A stretch of 64,000 nucleotides of DNA from Sphingomonadales bacterium (GTDB lineage: Bacteria; Pseudomonadota; Alphaproteobacteria; Sphingomonadales; Sphingomonadaceae), in contig JAGWMZ010000001.1 in NCBI GenBank assembly GCA_028871475.1, positions 372,001 to 436,000 of the forward strand, read 5' to 3'. The notes under the pieces were generated by a model, which was given only the letters and a program-made list of their open reading frames with translations, searched no databases and had not been told where the DNA came from. Positions 21,918 through 30,460 of this stretch are shown here, one piece after another. Both the position numbers and the translations under genes were made by a program. Numbering within the stretch: the stretch's first letter is position 1; every line of letters starts with the position of its first letter.

Positions 21918-22829
21918 TCACCCGGCCCCACCCACGCCGCTTTCGCGCATCACCTGTGCCAGATGGTTGAGCAGCAGCGACGCCGGCACCGAAAGCGTCC
22001 GCCCCGACGCCGTGATCAGCGACAGCACCGAGAGCGGAATGTTCGGCTCGGCCAGCGGCACGAAGGCAAGGCGGCCATCGGCCATCTCCCCCGTCACATC
22101 GAGGCGGGTGAGCAGGCCGACGCCCGGCCCGCTCTGCACCAGCGCCTTGAGCAGCCCGATGGAATTGGCCTGGATCGTGCCGCGCGTGCGCCCGCCGATG
22201 GTCTTGGCCCAGACGCTGTCGATCACCTGCCGATAGGAGAGCGTCTCATCGGGCAGCACCAGTCCGTATTCCACGCAGTCGGCAAAGGCGACCTCGGCGC
22301 GGCCAGCCAGCGGATGGTCGCTCTTCACCACGGCGCCCAGTTGGTAGACCATGGTGCGCTCGACCCGGAAGCCCAGCACATCGGGCGGGTTGAAGGTGAG
22401 CGCGATTTCCACCTGCCCTTCCAGCACGCTGTCGCCCACCACCTGCGCGCCGGCCACGATGAAATTGAGGTCGATGCCCGGATATTGATCGCGAAAGGCG
22501 GTCATGGCCCCGGCCACGAAGTCGATCGCCCCCTCGGCAATGGCCAGCGTCACCTCGCCCCGGCGCAGGCCGGTGAGGTCGTCGATCTGAGCCATGGCAT
22601 GGCCCAATTCGCGGCGCCAGCGGCGGACATAGGTGATCAGCACCTCGCCCGCAGCGGTCAGGCGCAGGCCCTGCGGCAGGCGCTCGAACAGGCGCACGCC
22701 CAGTTTCTCCTCCATCAGCAGCATGTGCCGGTCGATGGCCGAGGGGGAGATATGCAGACGCTCGGAAGCGCGGCGGATCGAGCCGGAACGGACGACCTCG
22801 TCGAAATAGACGGCAAAGCGCGAGAACAT
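21918..22829 (-). CDS. LysR-type transcriptional regulator, likely regulator of the purine operon
   Basis: 303 residues. N-terminal winged HTH (about 1-60: FAVYFDEVVRSGSIRRASER then LHISPSAIDRHMLLMEEKLG), then a LysR substrate-binding domain (about 88-295). Transcribed divergently from the purine permease with 433 bases between the start codons, the standard LysR arrangement with its target. An AT-rich patch with inverted repeats just upstream is a likely binding site. The ligand is probably a purine catabolite, by inference from position. Confidence 0.88.
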   Translation of the reverse strand: MFSRFAVYFDEVVRSGSIRRASERLHISPSAIDRHMLLMEEKLGVRLFERLPQGLRLTAAGEVLITYVRRWRRELGHAMAQIDDLTGLRRGEVTLAIAEGAIDFVAGAMTAFRDQYPGIDLNFIVAGAQVVGDSVLEGQVEIALTFNPPDVLGFRVERTMVYQLGAVVKSDHPLAGRAEVAFADCVEYGLVLPDETLSYRQVIDSVWAKTIGGRTRGTIQANSIGLLKALVQSGPGVGLLTRLDVTGEMADGRLAFVPLAEPNIPLSVLSLITASGRTLSVPASLLLNHLAQVMRESGVGGAG

Positions 22830-22864
22830 GGGTCAGAATCCCGGAGAGAGGGGCCTTGCCGCAA

Positions 22865-22917
22865 GTGTTCTAAAAATTAGCAGGAAAATGCAAATCAATT
22901 CTAATGGATTTGAACAC
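22865..22917. promoter_or_regulatory. Candidate LysR operator, nested inverted repeats
   Basis: GTGTTC (22865-22870) is mirrored by GAACAC (22912-22917), and inside that CAAATC (22891-22896) is mirrored by GATTTG (22907-22912). The patch is much more AT-rich than its surroundings, lies 35 bases upstream of the LysR gene and overlaps the possible -35 of the permease promoter, as LysR activators usually do. Confidence 0.5.
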
Positions 22918-23032
22918 CTCTTTTCCCTAGACCCATATCACCTGCCAAAGCATGCGTGCCGGAGCACTGTCAGGGCCGGGCCATGGCACGGCATCCGAGA
23001 TTAAAAAGGGGCTTTTCGTGAGGGACTTGTCA

Positions 23033-23107
23033 ATGCCAACGCGGCCAGCGCCGCGCATCACGCGTCCATCCGTTCCGCCCGCATCCCTGCATCATCTGGC
23101 CAGCTAA
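23033..23107 (+). CDS. Possible leader peptide, 24 codons, Pro/Arg-rich
   Basis: ATG at 23033 follows GAGGG by 9 bases. The peptide begins MPTRPAPRITRPSVPPA and contains six prolines and four arginines. Its last codons form the left arm of a hairpin whose loop holds the stop, and a stronger hairpin with a pyrimidine/U tail follows 30 bases later. This geometry resembles translation-coupled attenuators. It may also be chance; no homologue is known to me. Confidence 0.4.
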   Translation: MPTRPAPRITRPSVPPASLHHLAS

Positions 23108-23136
23108 CACACAGAGCCCGGCTGGCCATTCTCGGG

Positions 23137-23175
23137 CCGGCATCGCCATGATTCCGGCGATGCCGGTCCTTTCTT
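23137..23175 (+). terminator. Intrinsic terminator or attenuator in the purine operon leader
   Basis: CCGGCATCGCC / GGCGATGCCGG is a perfect 11-bp stem with an 8-base loop, followed by TCCTTTCTT. It lies 88 bases before the permease start and downstream of any plausible operon promoter, so transcripts must pass it. Stem seen; regulatory role inferred. Confidence 0.6.
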
Positions 23176-23262
23176 CCCCGCATGGGGCGGATTAGGAATC
23201 ACCGCAGGACATCCGGGACCGGCGCGCATCCGGCCCCATCTCGTGAAGGAGGGCATGAGCCC

Positions 23263-24624
23263 ATGACGCAAGCCGCCACCCAGAGCCCCCCTCCCCCCGG
23301 CTCGTTTCTTCAGCGCCGCTTTGCGCTGGGTGCGCGTGGCACCACCATCAACACCGAGATCGTCGCAGGCCTCACCAGCTTTTTCACCATGGCCTATATC
23401 ATCGTCGTCAACCCCGGCATTCTGGGGCTGGCGGGCATGCCGGTGGCGGCGGTGGCAACGGCAACCTGCCTTTCCGCCGCACTGGCCTGCGTGTTGATGG
23501 GCCTGCTGGCCAATGCCCCGCTGGGGCTGGCGCCGGGCATGGGGCTCAACGCCTATTTCAGCTTCACCGTGGTGCAGGCAATGCATGTGCCATGGCAGGT
23601 GGCGCTGGGCTGCGTGTTCATCTCGGGCGTCGCCTTCCTGCTGCTGACGGCGGCGGGCATCCGCCAGATGATCGTCGCAGCCATTCCCGCACATCTGCTG
23701 GCGGCGGTGGCGGGCGGCATCGGCCTGTTCATCGCCTTTATCGGCCTTAAAAATGCCGGGCTCGTGGTGGCCAGCCCGGCGACGATCATTGCGCTGGGCG
23801 ATCTGCATCAGGGTGCCCCCCTGCTGGCGCTGATCGGCCTTGCCATCATGGTCGGGCTGTCCATGGTGGGGGTGCGCGCGGCCATCCTCATCGGCATTGT
23901 GGTGACAACGCTGCTCGGCTGGGTCTCAGGCCTCACGCCCTTTGCCCCGGCAGCGGTGCATGGCGCTGACCTTGGCAAGACCATCCTCGCCCTCGACCTG
24001 CCCGGCGCGCTGCACATGGGCGGCAAGGGCTTCGGGCTTGGCCTCATTGAAGTGATCTTCGTCTTCCTCTTCGTCGACCTGTTCGACAACATCGGCACGC
24101 TGTGCGCCGTCACCAAGCGGGCGGGCCTTATCAATCCGGATGGTTCGATCAGGGACCTCAACCGCATGCTCTATGCCGATGCGCTGGCGACCATGGCCGG
24201 CTCGATGCTCGGCACCTCCACGGTCACCTCCTATGTCGAGAGCACCAGCGGGGTAGAGGCCGGAGGGCGCACCGGCCTGACGGCCATCGTCTGCGGATTG
24301 ATGTTCCTCATCGCCCTCCCCTTCGCCCCATGGGCCGCCGCCGTGCCGCTGGCCGCCACGGCCCCCGCGCTGGTGCTGGTGGGCGCGCTGATGATGGCAC
24401 CACTCCACGAAATCGACTGGCACCGGGCCGATGACGCCGTGCCCGCCTTCCTGACGCTGGTGATGATCCCGCTGACCTTTTCCATCGCCAATGGTCTGGC
24501 GTTTGGCATCTGCGCCCATGCCGTCATCAAGCTGATGAAGCGCGAAATCACCCGTGGCGACTGGCTGCTGCTGGTGCTGGCCTGCCTCTTCGTCATCCGT
24601 TTCGCCTATATCGCCGCAGCCTGA
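23263..24624 (+). CDS. Purine permease, NCS2 family (AzgA/PbuG-like)
   Basis: 453 residues, about 12-14 membrane helices. Motifs typical of the COG2252 branch (hypoxanthine/guanine/adenine permeases): GLTSFFTMAYIIVVNPGIL, APGMGLNAYF, FLFVDLFDNIGTL and GTSTVTSYVESTSGVEAGGR. Probably a proton symporter importing nucleobases into the cell. Start at ATG 23263 with GGAGG upstream. First gene of the purine operon, which fits a role in substrate uptake; whether it takes adenine, guanine, hypoxanthine or xanthine cannot be read from sequence. Confidence 0.88.
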   Translation: MTQAATQSPPPPGSFLQRRFALGARGTTINTEIVAGLTSFFTMAYIIVVNPGILGLAGMPVAAVATATCLSAALACVLMGLLANAPLGLAPGMGLNAYFSFTVVQAMHVPWQVALGCVFISGVAFLLLTAAGIRQMIVAAIPAHLLAAVAGGIGLFIAFIGLKNAGLVVASPATIIALGDLHQGAPLLALIGLAIMVGLSMVGVRAAILIGIVVTTLLGWVSGLTPFAPAAVHGADLGKTILALDLPGALHMGGKGFGLGLIEVIFVFLFVDLFDNIGTLCAVTKRAGLINPDGSIRDLNRMLYADALATMAGSMLGTSTVTSYVESTSGVEAGGRTGLTAIVCGLMFLIALPFAPWAAAVPLAATAPALVLVGALMMAPLHEIDWHRADDAVPAFLTLVMIPLTFSIANGLAFGICAHAVIKLMKREITRGDWLLLVLACLFVIRFAYIAAA

Positions 24625-24637
24625 GGGAGACGCGCCA

Positions 24638-26224
24638 ATGCTGGCATCACGCGCCACGGGCGGCATGGTCGTCGCCCCTCATTTCGCCGCCGCCGAGGCA
24701 GGTCGAGCCATTCTGGCCGAGGGCGGCAATGCGGTGGAGGCCGCCATTGCCGTTGCCTCCACCATCGCGGTCACCTACCCGCATATGAACTCGATCGGCG
24801 GGGATGGTTTCTGGCTGATCCACCGCCCCGGGCAAGCCGTCACCGCCATTGACGCCTGCGGCCGCGCCGCCGCGCGGGCTGATCTGGCGCTGTATCAGGG
24901 CATGGATGTCATCCCGTGGCGGGGCCCGCTGGCCGCCAACACGGTGGCGGGCGCCATCTCGGGCTGGGCCAAGGCGCTGGACCTGGCGCCGGGCCATCTC
25001 CCGCTGGCGCGACTGCTGGCCGATGCCGCCGCCTATGCCCGCGAAGGCGTCACCATCACCGCCGGGGGCGCGGCCAATGCACTGGCCAAGGGTGACGAAC
25101 TGCGCAGCCAGCCGGGCGCCTATGCCGAGATTTTCGAGCCGGAAGGCCGTCCGCTGGCGCAGGCTGACCTGCTGCGCCAGCCCGCACTGGCCCGCACGCT
25201 GGAACGCCTCGCCGCCGACGGGCTCGACAGCTTTTATCGCGGTGAATTGGCGCGGGACATCGCCGATGACCTCGCCCTGCTGGGCAGCCCGGTTTCGGCG
25301 CAGGATCTGGCAGACCATGATGCGCAGGAAACCGTGCCACTCAGCACCCGTGTTTCCGGCGCAACCCTGTTCAACCATCAGCCGCCCACCCAAGGCATCG
25401 CCTCGCTGCTGATCCTGGCTCTGGCCGACCGGCTGGATCTGGGCGGCGAAAGCAGCTTTGCCCATGTCCATGGTCTGGTCGAGGCGACCAAGCAGGCTTT
25501 CCTGTGGCGCGACCTGCATTGCGGCGACCCGGCCTATATGGCGGCCGACCCGCGCGCCCTGCTGTCCGACGCCGAGGCTCTGGATGCCATGGCGGCGCGG
25601 ATCGACCCGACCAAAGCTCTGCCATGGCCCCAGCCCAGCCAACAGGGGGATACGGTGTGGTTCGGCGCGGCGGACAAGGATGGCATGGTCGTCTCGGTCA
25701 TCCAGAGCACCTATTTCGAATTCGGCTCGGGGCTGGTTCTGCCGCGCACCGGCATCACCTGGCAGAACCGCGGCGCCTCCTTCCGCCTGGCCGAGACGGG
25801 GTGGAACGCGCTGAAACCGGGGCGCAAGCCGTTCCATACGCTCAACCCGGCCATGGCGCTGTTCGACGATGCCCGCGTCATGTCCTATGGCACCATGGGC
25901 GGCGAAGGGCAGCCCCAGACGCAGGGCGCCGTCTTCACCCGCTATGCGCGCATGGGCACCCCGCTGGCGCAGGCGATTGCCGCGCCGCGCTGGCTGCTGG
26001 GGCGCACATGGGGCGAGGACAGCACCAGCCTGAAGATCGAGGAGGGCTTTGCCTCCGCGCTTTACGACGAGCTGGCCGCAGCCGGGCACAAGGTGGAACG
26101 CGTGGCGGGCAACAACAGCATGATGGGTCATGCCGGCGCCATCGTGGTGGGGCAGGACGCAAATGGCGCATGGTACGAAGGCGCCAGCGATCCACGCTGT
26201 GACGGGAGGGCTGCTGGCCTATGA
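24638..26224 (+). CDS. hpxW: Gamma-glutamyltransferase-family Ntn hydrolase, oxamate amidohydrolase HpxW-like
   Basis: 528 residues. GGT fold with GGNAVEAAIAV (29-39), NSIGGDGFW (51-59) and the GDT motif at 337-339, where Thr339 would be the autocleavage nucleophile, followed by VSVIQSTYFEFGSG. No signal peptide, unlike secreted GGTs. In Klebsiella HpxW of the urate pathway hydrolyses oxamate to oxalate and ammonia. Presence in a purine operon with HpxZ and an HpxJ-like aminotransferase supports that role over glutathione hydrolysis. Confidence 0.75.
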   Translation: MLASRATGGMVVAPHFAAAEAGRAILAEGGNAVEAAIAVASTIAVTYPHMNSIGGDGFWLIHRPGQAVTAIDACGRAAARADLALYQGMDVIPWRGPLAANTVAGAISGWAKALDLAPGHLPLARLLADAAAYAREGVTITAGGAANALAKGDELRSQPGAYAEIFEPEGRPLAQADLLRQPALARTLERLAADGLDSFYRGELARDIADDLALLGSPVSAQDLADHDAQETVPLSTRVSGATLFNHQPPTQGIASLLILALADRLDLGGESSFAHVHGLVEATKQAFLWRDLHCGDPAYMAADPRALLSDAEALDAMAARIDPTKALPWPQPSQQGDTVWFGAADKDGMVVSVIQSTYFEFGSGLVLPRTGITWQNRGASFRLAETGWNALKPGRKPFHTLNPAMALFDDARVMSYGTMGGEGQPQTQGAVFTRYARMGTPLAQAIAAPRWLLGRTWGEDSTSLKIEEGFASALYDELAAAGHKVERVAGNNSMMGHAGAIVVGQDANGAWYEGASDPRCDGRAAGL

Positions 26225-27480
26225 ACGATCTTTCGCAAACCGTCGCCACCCATGGCGCCCGCGCCGTCGAGCGCTGCGACCTGCTGGGCCGCGCGCCCTA
26301 TTCGGACATGGAGAACGGCCTCTATCGTGGCTGGCTGACCCCGGCGCACCGGCAGGCGCTCGATGTGCTGACCTTCTGGATGCGCCAGGCGGGCATGAGC
26401 GTGCGCATGGACGCCATGGGCAATCTCATCGGCCGCTATGAGGGCACGCGGCAGGACATGGCCCCGCTGATGATCGCCAGCCATATCGACAGCGTGCGCA
26501 ACGGGGGCTTCTACGATGGGCCGCTGGGCGTGATGCTGGGGGTGGAATGCGTGGCGGCTCTCCATGACTGCGGGCGCCGCATGGCCTTCCCCATCGAGGT
26601 GGTGGCCTTTGGCGATGAGGAGGGATCACGCTTTCCCGCCGCCATGCTGACCAGCCGCGCCATGGCCGGGACGCTTGACCATGCCGATCTCGACATGACC
26701 GATGCGCGCGGCGTGACGCTGGCCGAGGCGATGCGCGCCTTCGGCCTCGATCCGGCGCGCTGGGCCGAGGCGAAACTGGCGCAGCCCCCCCTCGCCTATC
26801 TCGAAGCCCATATCGAACAGGGCCCGGTGCTGGAAGCCAGGCGGCACGCGCTGGGCACGGTCACCGGCATAGCCGCGCAATTGCGCTATGAGGTCACCGT
26901 CATCGGCAAGGCCGGCCACGCCGGCACCTGTGCCATGGACCTGCGCCGCGATGCGCTGGCTGGGGCGGCCGAGATGGTGCTCGCGGTCGAGGAGATCGCC
27001 CGGGCCGACAAGAGCGATCTGGTGGCAACGGTGGGCAAGGTGGCGGCGCTGCCCGGCGCGGCCAATGTCATCCCGGGTGAGGCGGTGTTCACGCTCGACA
27101 TCCGCTCGGGCAATGAAGCGCGCCGCGATGCCGCCGCCGAGGCGATCCTCATCCGCATCCGCGCGCTTGCCCGCGTGCGGGGCCTTGGCGTGGGGATCGA
27201 GAAGATCCACAATCTGCCCGCCAGCCCCTGCGCGCCCGCGCTGATGGATCTGATGGATGCCGCCATCACCGCGACGGGCCAGCGCCCGTTCCGTCTGGTT
27301 TCGGGCGCGGGACATGATGCCATGGTGATGGAAGCCATCTGCCCCACCGCCATGCTGTTCATCCGCTGCAAGGGCGGGGTCAGCCACCACCCTGATGAAA
27401 GCGTGACCGTGGCCGATGTCGAGGCCGGTTTTGCCGCCATGATGCATTTTATCGAAGGATTGGGAAGCCAACATGTCTGA
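26221..27480 (+). CDS. allC: Allantoate amidohydrolase (M20 family)
   Basis: 419 residues. Metal ligands of the M20/carbamoylase family are visible: H88 (ASHIDS), D99 (GFYDGPLG), E133/E134 (FGDEEGSRFP), a later histidine in EAHIEQGPVLE and one near the C-terminus (CKGGVSHHPDE). Converts allantoate to ureidoglycine, CO2 and ammonia. HpxK/AllC equivalent. Starts in the stop of the upstream gene (ATGA) and ends 8 bases inside the aminotransferase gene, which uses its product. Confidence 0.88.
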   Translation: MNDLSQTVATHGARAVERCDLLGRAPYSDMENGLYRGWLTPAHRQALDVLTFWMRQAGMSVRMDAMGNLIGRYEGTRQDMAPLMIASHIDSVRNGGFYDGPLGVMLGVECVAALHDCGRRMAFPIEVVAFGDEEGSRFPAAMLTSRAMAGTLDHADLDMTDARGVTLAEAMRAFGLDPARWAEAKLAQPPLAYLEAHIEQGPVLEARRHALGTVTGIAAQLRYEVTVIGKAGHAGTCAMDLRRDALAGAAEMVLAVEEIARADKSDLVATVGKVAALPGAANVIPGEAVFTLDIRSGNEARRDAAAEAILIRIRALARVRGLGVGIEKIHNLPASPCAPALMDLMDAAITATGQRPFRLVSGAGHDAMVMEAICPTAMLFIRCKGGVSHHPDESVTVADVEAGFAAMMHFIEGLGSQHV

Positions 27481-28717
27481 GCTGCCGCAGGACCTTTACG
27501 GCCAGATCGACCCGCCCCAGCGCCTGCTGATGGGTCCGGGCCCGGTCAATGCCCATCCGCGCGTGCTGCGCGCGATGAGCGCGGATCTGCTGGGCCAGTT
27601 CGACCCCGAGATGACCGATTACATGAACCAGGTCATGGCGCTCTATCGCCCGGTGTTCGGCACGGCCAACCATTGGACCATGCTGGTCGATGGCACGGCG
27701 CGCGCGGGGATAGAGGCGGCGCTCGTCAGCCTGATCCAGTCCGGCGAGATGGCGCTGGTGGTCAATTTCGGGCGCTTTGGCTTGCTGCTTCAGGAAATCC
27801 TCACCCGCATCGGCGCGCGGTATGAGACCATCGACGCGCCCTGGGGCGAGGTGGTGCCGATGGAGGCGATCGCCGAGGCCGCGCGCCGGTTGCAACCCCG
27901 GCTGATCTGCACGGTGCATGGTGACACCTCCACCACCATGGCCCAGCCGCTCAACGGCATCGGCGCGATTGCCAGAGAGGTCGGCGCGCTGGTCTATGTC
28001 GACGCCACCGCAACGATCGGCGGCATGGAGATCGCCAGCGACCGCTGGGGGGTGGATGTGGTGACGGGCGGCCTGCAGAAATGCCTTGGCGGGCCCTCGG
28101 GCTCCTCGCCCATCACGCTGTCTGATGCCGCTGCCGCGCTGATCCTTGGCCGCCGCCATGTCGAAAAGGGCATCGCGCGCGATGACATCGAGGATGGCCA
28201 TGGCGCGATGATCGGCTCGAACTATTTCGACCTGGCTATGGTGATGGATTACTGGAGCCCCAAGCGGCTCAACCACCATACAGAGGCAACCACCATGCTC
28301 TATGGCGCGCGGGAATGCGCCCGCATAGCGCTGGGCGAAGGTCTGGCCGCCCGCTTTGCCCGCCATGCCGCCGCCGGGCGCGCCATGACGGCGGGGTTGC
28401 GCGCCATGGGCCTCACCGTCTTTGGCGATGATGCCCATCGCATGACCAATGTGACGGGCGTGTGGATTCCCCAAGGCGTGGATGGCGAACGCATCCGCCT
28501 GATGATGCGCGAGGCTTTTGAGATCGAGATCGGCACCGCCTTTGGTCCGTTGCAAGGGCGCATCTGGCGTCTGGGCGCGATGGGTTACAACGCCATGAAG
28601 CACAAGGTGCTCATCACCCTTTCCGCGCTGGAGGCCTGCCTGAAGGCGGAAGGGTTCCGCCCGCCGCTGGGTGAGGCCGTGCCTGCCGCCATGGCCGCAT
28701 GGGAAATGCAAGCATGA
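27473..28717 (+). CDS. hpxJ: Ureidoglycine-glyoxylate aminotransferase (class V, PLP)
   Basis: 414 residues, fold-type I. PLP site: D177 (VYVDATATIGG) and Lys203 (VVTGGLQKCLGGPSG); N-terminal LLMGPGPVNAHPRVL is typical of the alanine-glyoxylate/UGXT group. In HpxJ/PucG the amino group of ureidoglycine goes to glyoxylate, giving glycine and oxalurate. Neighbouring AllC makes ureidoglycine, supporting this substrate. Serine- or alanine-glyoxylate aminotransferase is the alternative. Confidence 0.83.
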   Translation: MSELPQDLYGQIDPPQRLLMGPGPVNAHPRVLRAMSADLLGQFDPEMTDYMNQVMALYRPVFGTANHWTMLVDGTARAGIEAALVSLIQSGEMALVVNFGRFGLLLQEILTRIGARYETIDAPWGEVVPMEAIAEAARRLQPRLICTVHGDTSTTMAQPLNGIGAIAREVGALVYVDATATIGGMEIASDRWGVDVVTGGLQKCLGGPSGSSPITLSDAAAALILGRRHVEKGIARDDIEDGHGAMIGSNYFDLAMVMDYWSPKRLNHHTEATTMLYGARECARIALGEGLAARFARHAAAGRAMTAGLRAMGLTVFGDDAHRMTNVTGVWIPQGVDGERIRLMMREAFEIEIGTAFGPLQGRIWRLGAMGYNAMKHKVLITLSALEACLKAEGFRPPLGEAVPAAMAAWEMQA

Positions 28718-29595
28718 GCCGCGACCTCGTCGGCTATGGCGCCACGCCGCCCGATGCCCAGTGGCCCCATGGCGCGCGCATCGCCGTGCAATTCGTCATC
28801 AATTATGAGGAAGGCGCCGAAAACACGGTCCTCAATGGCGATGAGCTGTCGGAAGGGTTCCTGTCCGAAATGGTAGGTGCCGCGCGTCACCCGGACCGCG
28901 CCATGGCCATGGAAAGCCTCTATGAATATGGCAGCCGCGCGGGGTTCTGGCGCCTGCACCGCCTCTTGACCCAGCGCAGCCTGCCGGTGACCGTGTTCGG
29001 CGTGGCCAAGGCGCTGGAAAGCAACCCCGAGGCGGTGGAAGCCATGCTCAAGGCCGATTGGGAGATCGCCAGTCACGGCCTGCGCTGGATCGATTACCAA
29101 TCTATCCCCGAGGAGGTCGAGCGCGAGCATATCGCCCAGGCCATAGCCCTGCATGAGAAGGTGACCGGCAGCCGCCCGCTGGGCTGGTATCAGGGGCGCA
29201 CCAGCCCCAACACCGCCCGTCTCGTCGCGCAGGAAGGCGGCTTTCTCTACGATGCCGACAGCTATGCCGACGATGTGCCCTACTGGGACCGCCAGCATGG
29301 GCGCGCGCAACTGATCGTGCCCTATACGCTTGACGTCAACGACATGAAATTCGTGGCGCTCAACGGCTTTACCGAGGGTGAGCAGTTCTTCCACTATCTG
29401 CGCGACACTTTCGACCAGCTCTATGCCGAGGGTGGCCGCATGATGAGCGTCGGGCTGCATGGCCGGGTTGTCGGCAAGCCGGCCCGCACGCTCGCGCTGG
29501 CGCGTTTCCTCGACCATATCGCCGGCTATCCCGATGTCTGGGTCGCTCGCCGTATCGACATCGCCCGCCACTGGATGGAGGTTCACCCCGCATGA
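28714..29595 (+). CDS. puuE: Allantoinase PuuE (polysaccharide deacetylase fold)
   Basis: 293 residues from ATG 28714, which overlaps the previous stop (ATGA). MSRDLVGYGATPPDAQWPHG, VQFVINYEEGAENTVLNGD and SHGLRWIDYQ are typical of PuuE, the metal-independent allantoinase of the carbohydrate esterase 4 superfamily, unrelated to the AllB amidohydrolase. Opens the hydantoin ring of allantoin to allantoate. Confidence 0.9.
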   Translation: MSRDLVGYGATPPDAQWPHGARIAVQFVINYEEGAENTVLNGDELSEGFLSEMVGAARHPDRAMAMESLYEYGSRAGFWRLHRLLTQRSLPVTVFGVAKALESNPEAVEAMLKADWEIASHGLRWIDYQSIPEEVEREHIAQAIALHEKVTGSRPLGWYQGRTSPNTARLVAQEGGFLYDADSYADDVPYWDRQHGRAQLIVPYTLDVNDMKFVALNGFTEGEQFFHYLRDTFDQLYAEGGRMMSVGLHGRVVGKPARTLALARFLDHIAGYPDVWVARRIDIARHWMEVHPA

Positions 29596-29972
29596 AGATC
29601 AACGACCCTGTCCTGCTGGCCGAAATGGAAGCGGCCTTTGCCGAATATGAGCGCGCGCTGATGGCCGATGACATTCCCGCGATGGATATGCTGTTCCACG
29701 ATGCGCCCACCACCAACCGCTATGGCGTGGGCGAAGTGCTCTATGGCATCGAGGAAATCCGCGAGTTCCGCAAAGGACGCGGCGGGTCGCCCCAGCGCAA
29801 GCTGGGCCGGGTTTCGATCACTGTCTATGGCGACGCTTTCGCCACCGCCGATGCCGAATTTTTCCGAGAAAACTCCGACCGACGCGGGCGCCAGACGCAA
29901 AGCTGGGTGAAATTCCCCGATGGCTGGAAAGTGGTCTCCGCCCATGTCAGCCTGGAAGGGAGCACCCATTGA
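29592..29972 (+). CDS. hpxZ: HpxZ/AtzH-like SnoaL-fold protein
   Basis: 126 residues, cystatin-like NTF2/SnoaL fold of the DUF3225 group. MKINDPVLLAEMEAAFAEYE, YGVGEVLYGIEEIREFRKGR and TQSWVKFPDGWKVVSAHVS match HpxZ of the oxalurate branch. Its role in Klebsiella is not fully settled; AtzH, a related protein, acts in cyanurate breakdown. Here it stands without the amidase partners HpxX/HpxY. Confidence 0.83.
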   Translation: MKINDPVLLAEMEAAFAEYERALMADDIPAMDMLFHDAPTTNRYGVGEVLYGIEEIREFRKGRGGSPQRKLGRVSITVYGDAFATADAEFFRENSDRRGRQTQSWVKFPDGWKVVSAHVSLEGSTH

Positions 29973-30460
29973 CGCTGGAGGAGATCAATGCCCTGCCAGC
30001 GGCGGATTTCATCGCCCGCTATGGCGCTTTGTTCGAGCATTCGCCCTGGGTGGTGGAACGCGCGGCTGCCTTACGCCCCTTTGCCGATCTGCATGGCGGA
30101 GTGATGCAGGCGCTGGACGAAGCCTCGGCGCAGGAAAAGCTGGCGCTCATCCGCGCCCACCCCGAACTGGCGGGCAAGGCCGCCATCGACAGGACACTGA
30201 CGCAGGCCAGCACTGCCGAGCAGGCCAGCGCCGGGCTCGACCGGCTGACGCCTGAGGAGTATGAGCAGTTCCATGCGCTCAATGCCGCCTATCGCGCCGC
30301 GCATGACATGCCTTTTATCATCTGCGTGCGGCTGACCGACAAGGCAGGCATTCTGGCCGCCATGGAGGCGCGCGCCGCTCACGACACCGCCACCGAAGTG
30401 GCCACCGCATTGGCCGAAATCGGCAAGATCGTGAAGCTGAGACTGGAGGATCTGGCGTGA
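29969..30460 (+). CDS. uraD: 2-oxo-4-hydroxy-4-carboxy-5-ureidoimidazoline (OHCU) decarboxylase
   Basis: 163 residues, helical. Catalytic His64 lies in IRAHPELAGK, and the conserved EYEQFHALNAAYR and PFIICVR follow. Makes S-allantoin from OHCU. The start is TTG at 29969, overlapping the hpxZ stop, with GGAAGGGA 8 bases upstream; no better ATG is in frame before the conserved region. Confidence 0.92.
   Translation: MTLEEINALPAADFIARYGALFEHSPWVVERAAALRPFADLHGGVMQALDEASAQEKLALIRAHPELAGKAAIDRTLTQASTAEQASAGLDRLTPEEYEQFHALNAAYRAAHDMPFIICVRLTDKAGILAAMEARAAHDTATEVATALAEIGKIVKLRLEDLA

Larger units (their letters stand above)
22830..23262 (+). other. Divergent control region of the purine catabolism operon
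   Basis: 433 bases between the LysR gene and the permease. From left to right: an AT-rich repeat patch (22865-22917), a weak promoter-like pair TTGAAC (22910-22915) and CATATC (22934-22939), a 24-codon ORF (23033-23107), a hairpin GGCCAGC/GCTGGCC (23098-23104 with 23121-23127), a strong hairpin with a pyrimidine/U tail (23137-23175), and the permease ribosome site GGAGG near 23248. Confidence 0.65.

Noticed and set aside
22982..23020. A 12-codon ORF (MARHPRLKRGFS) upstream of the leader peptide
   Set aside because: It has no ribosome site and no link to the downstream hairpins, so chance is the better explanation.
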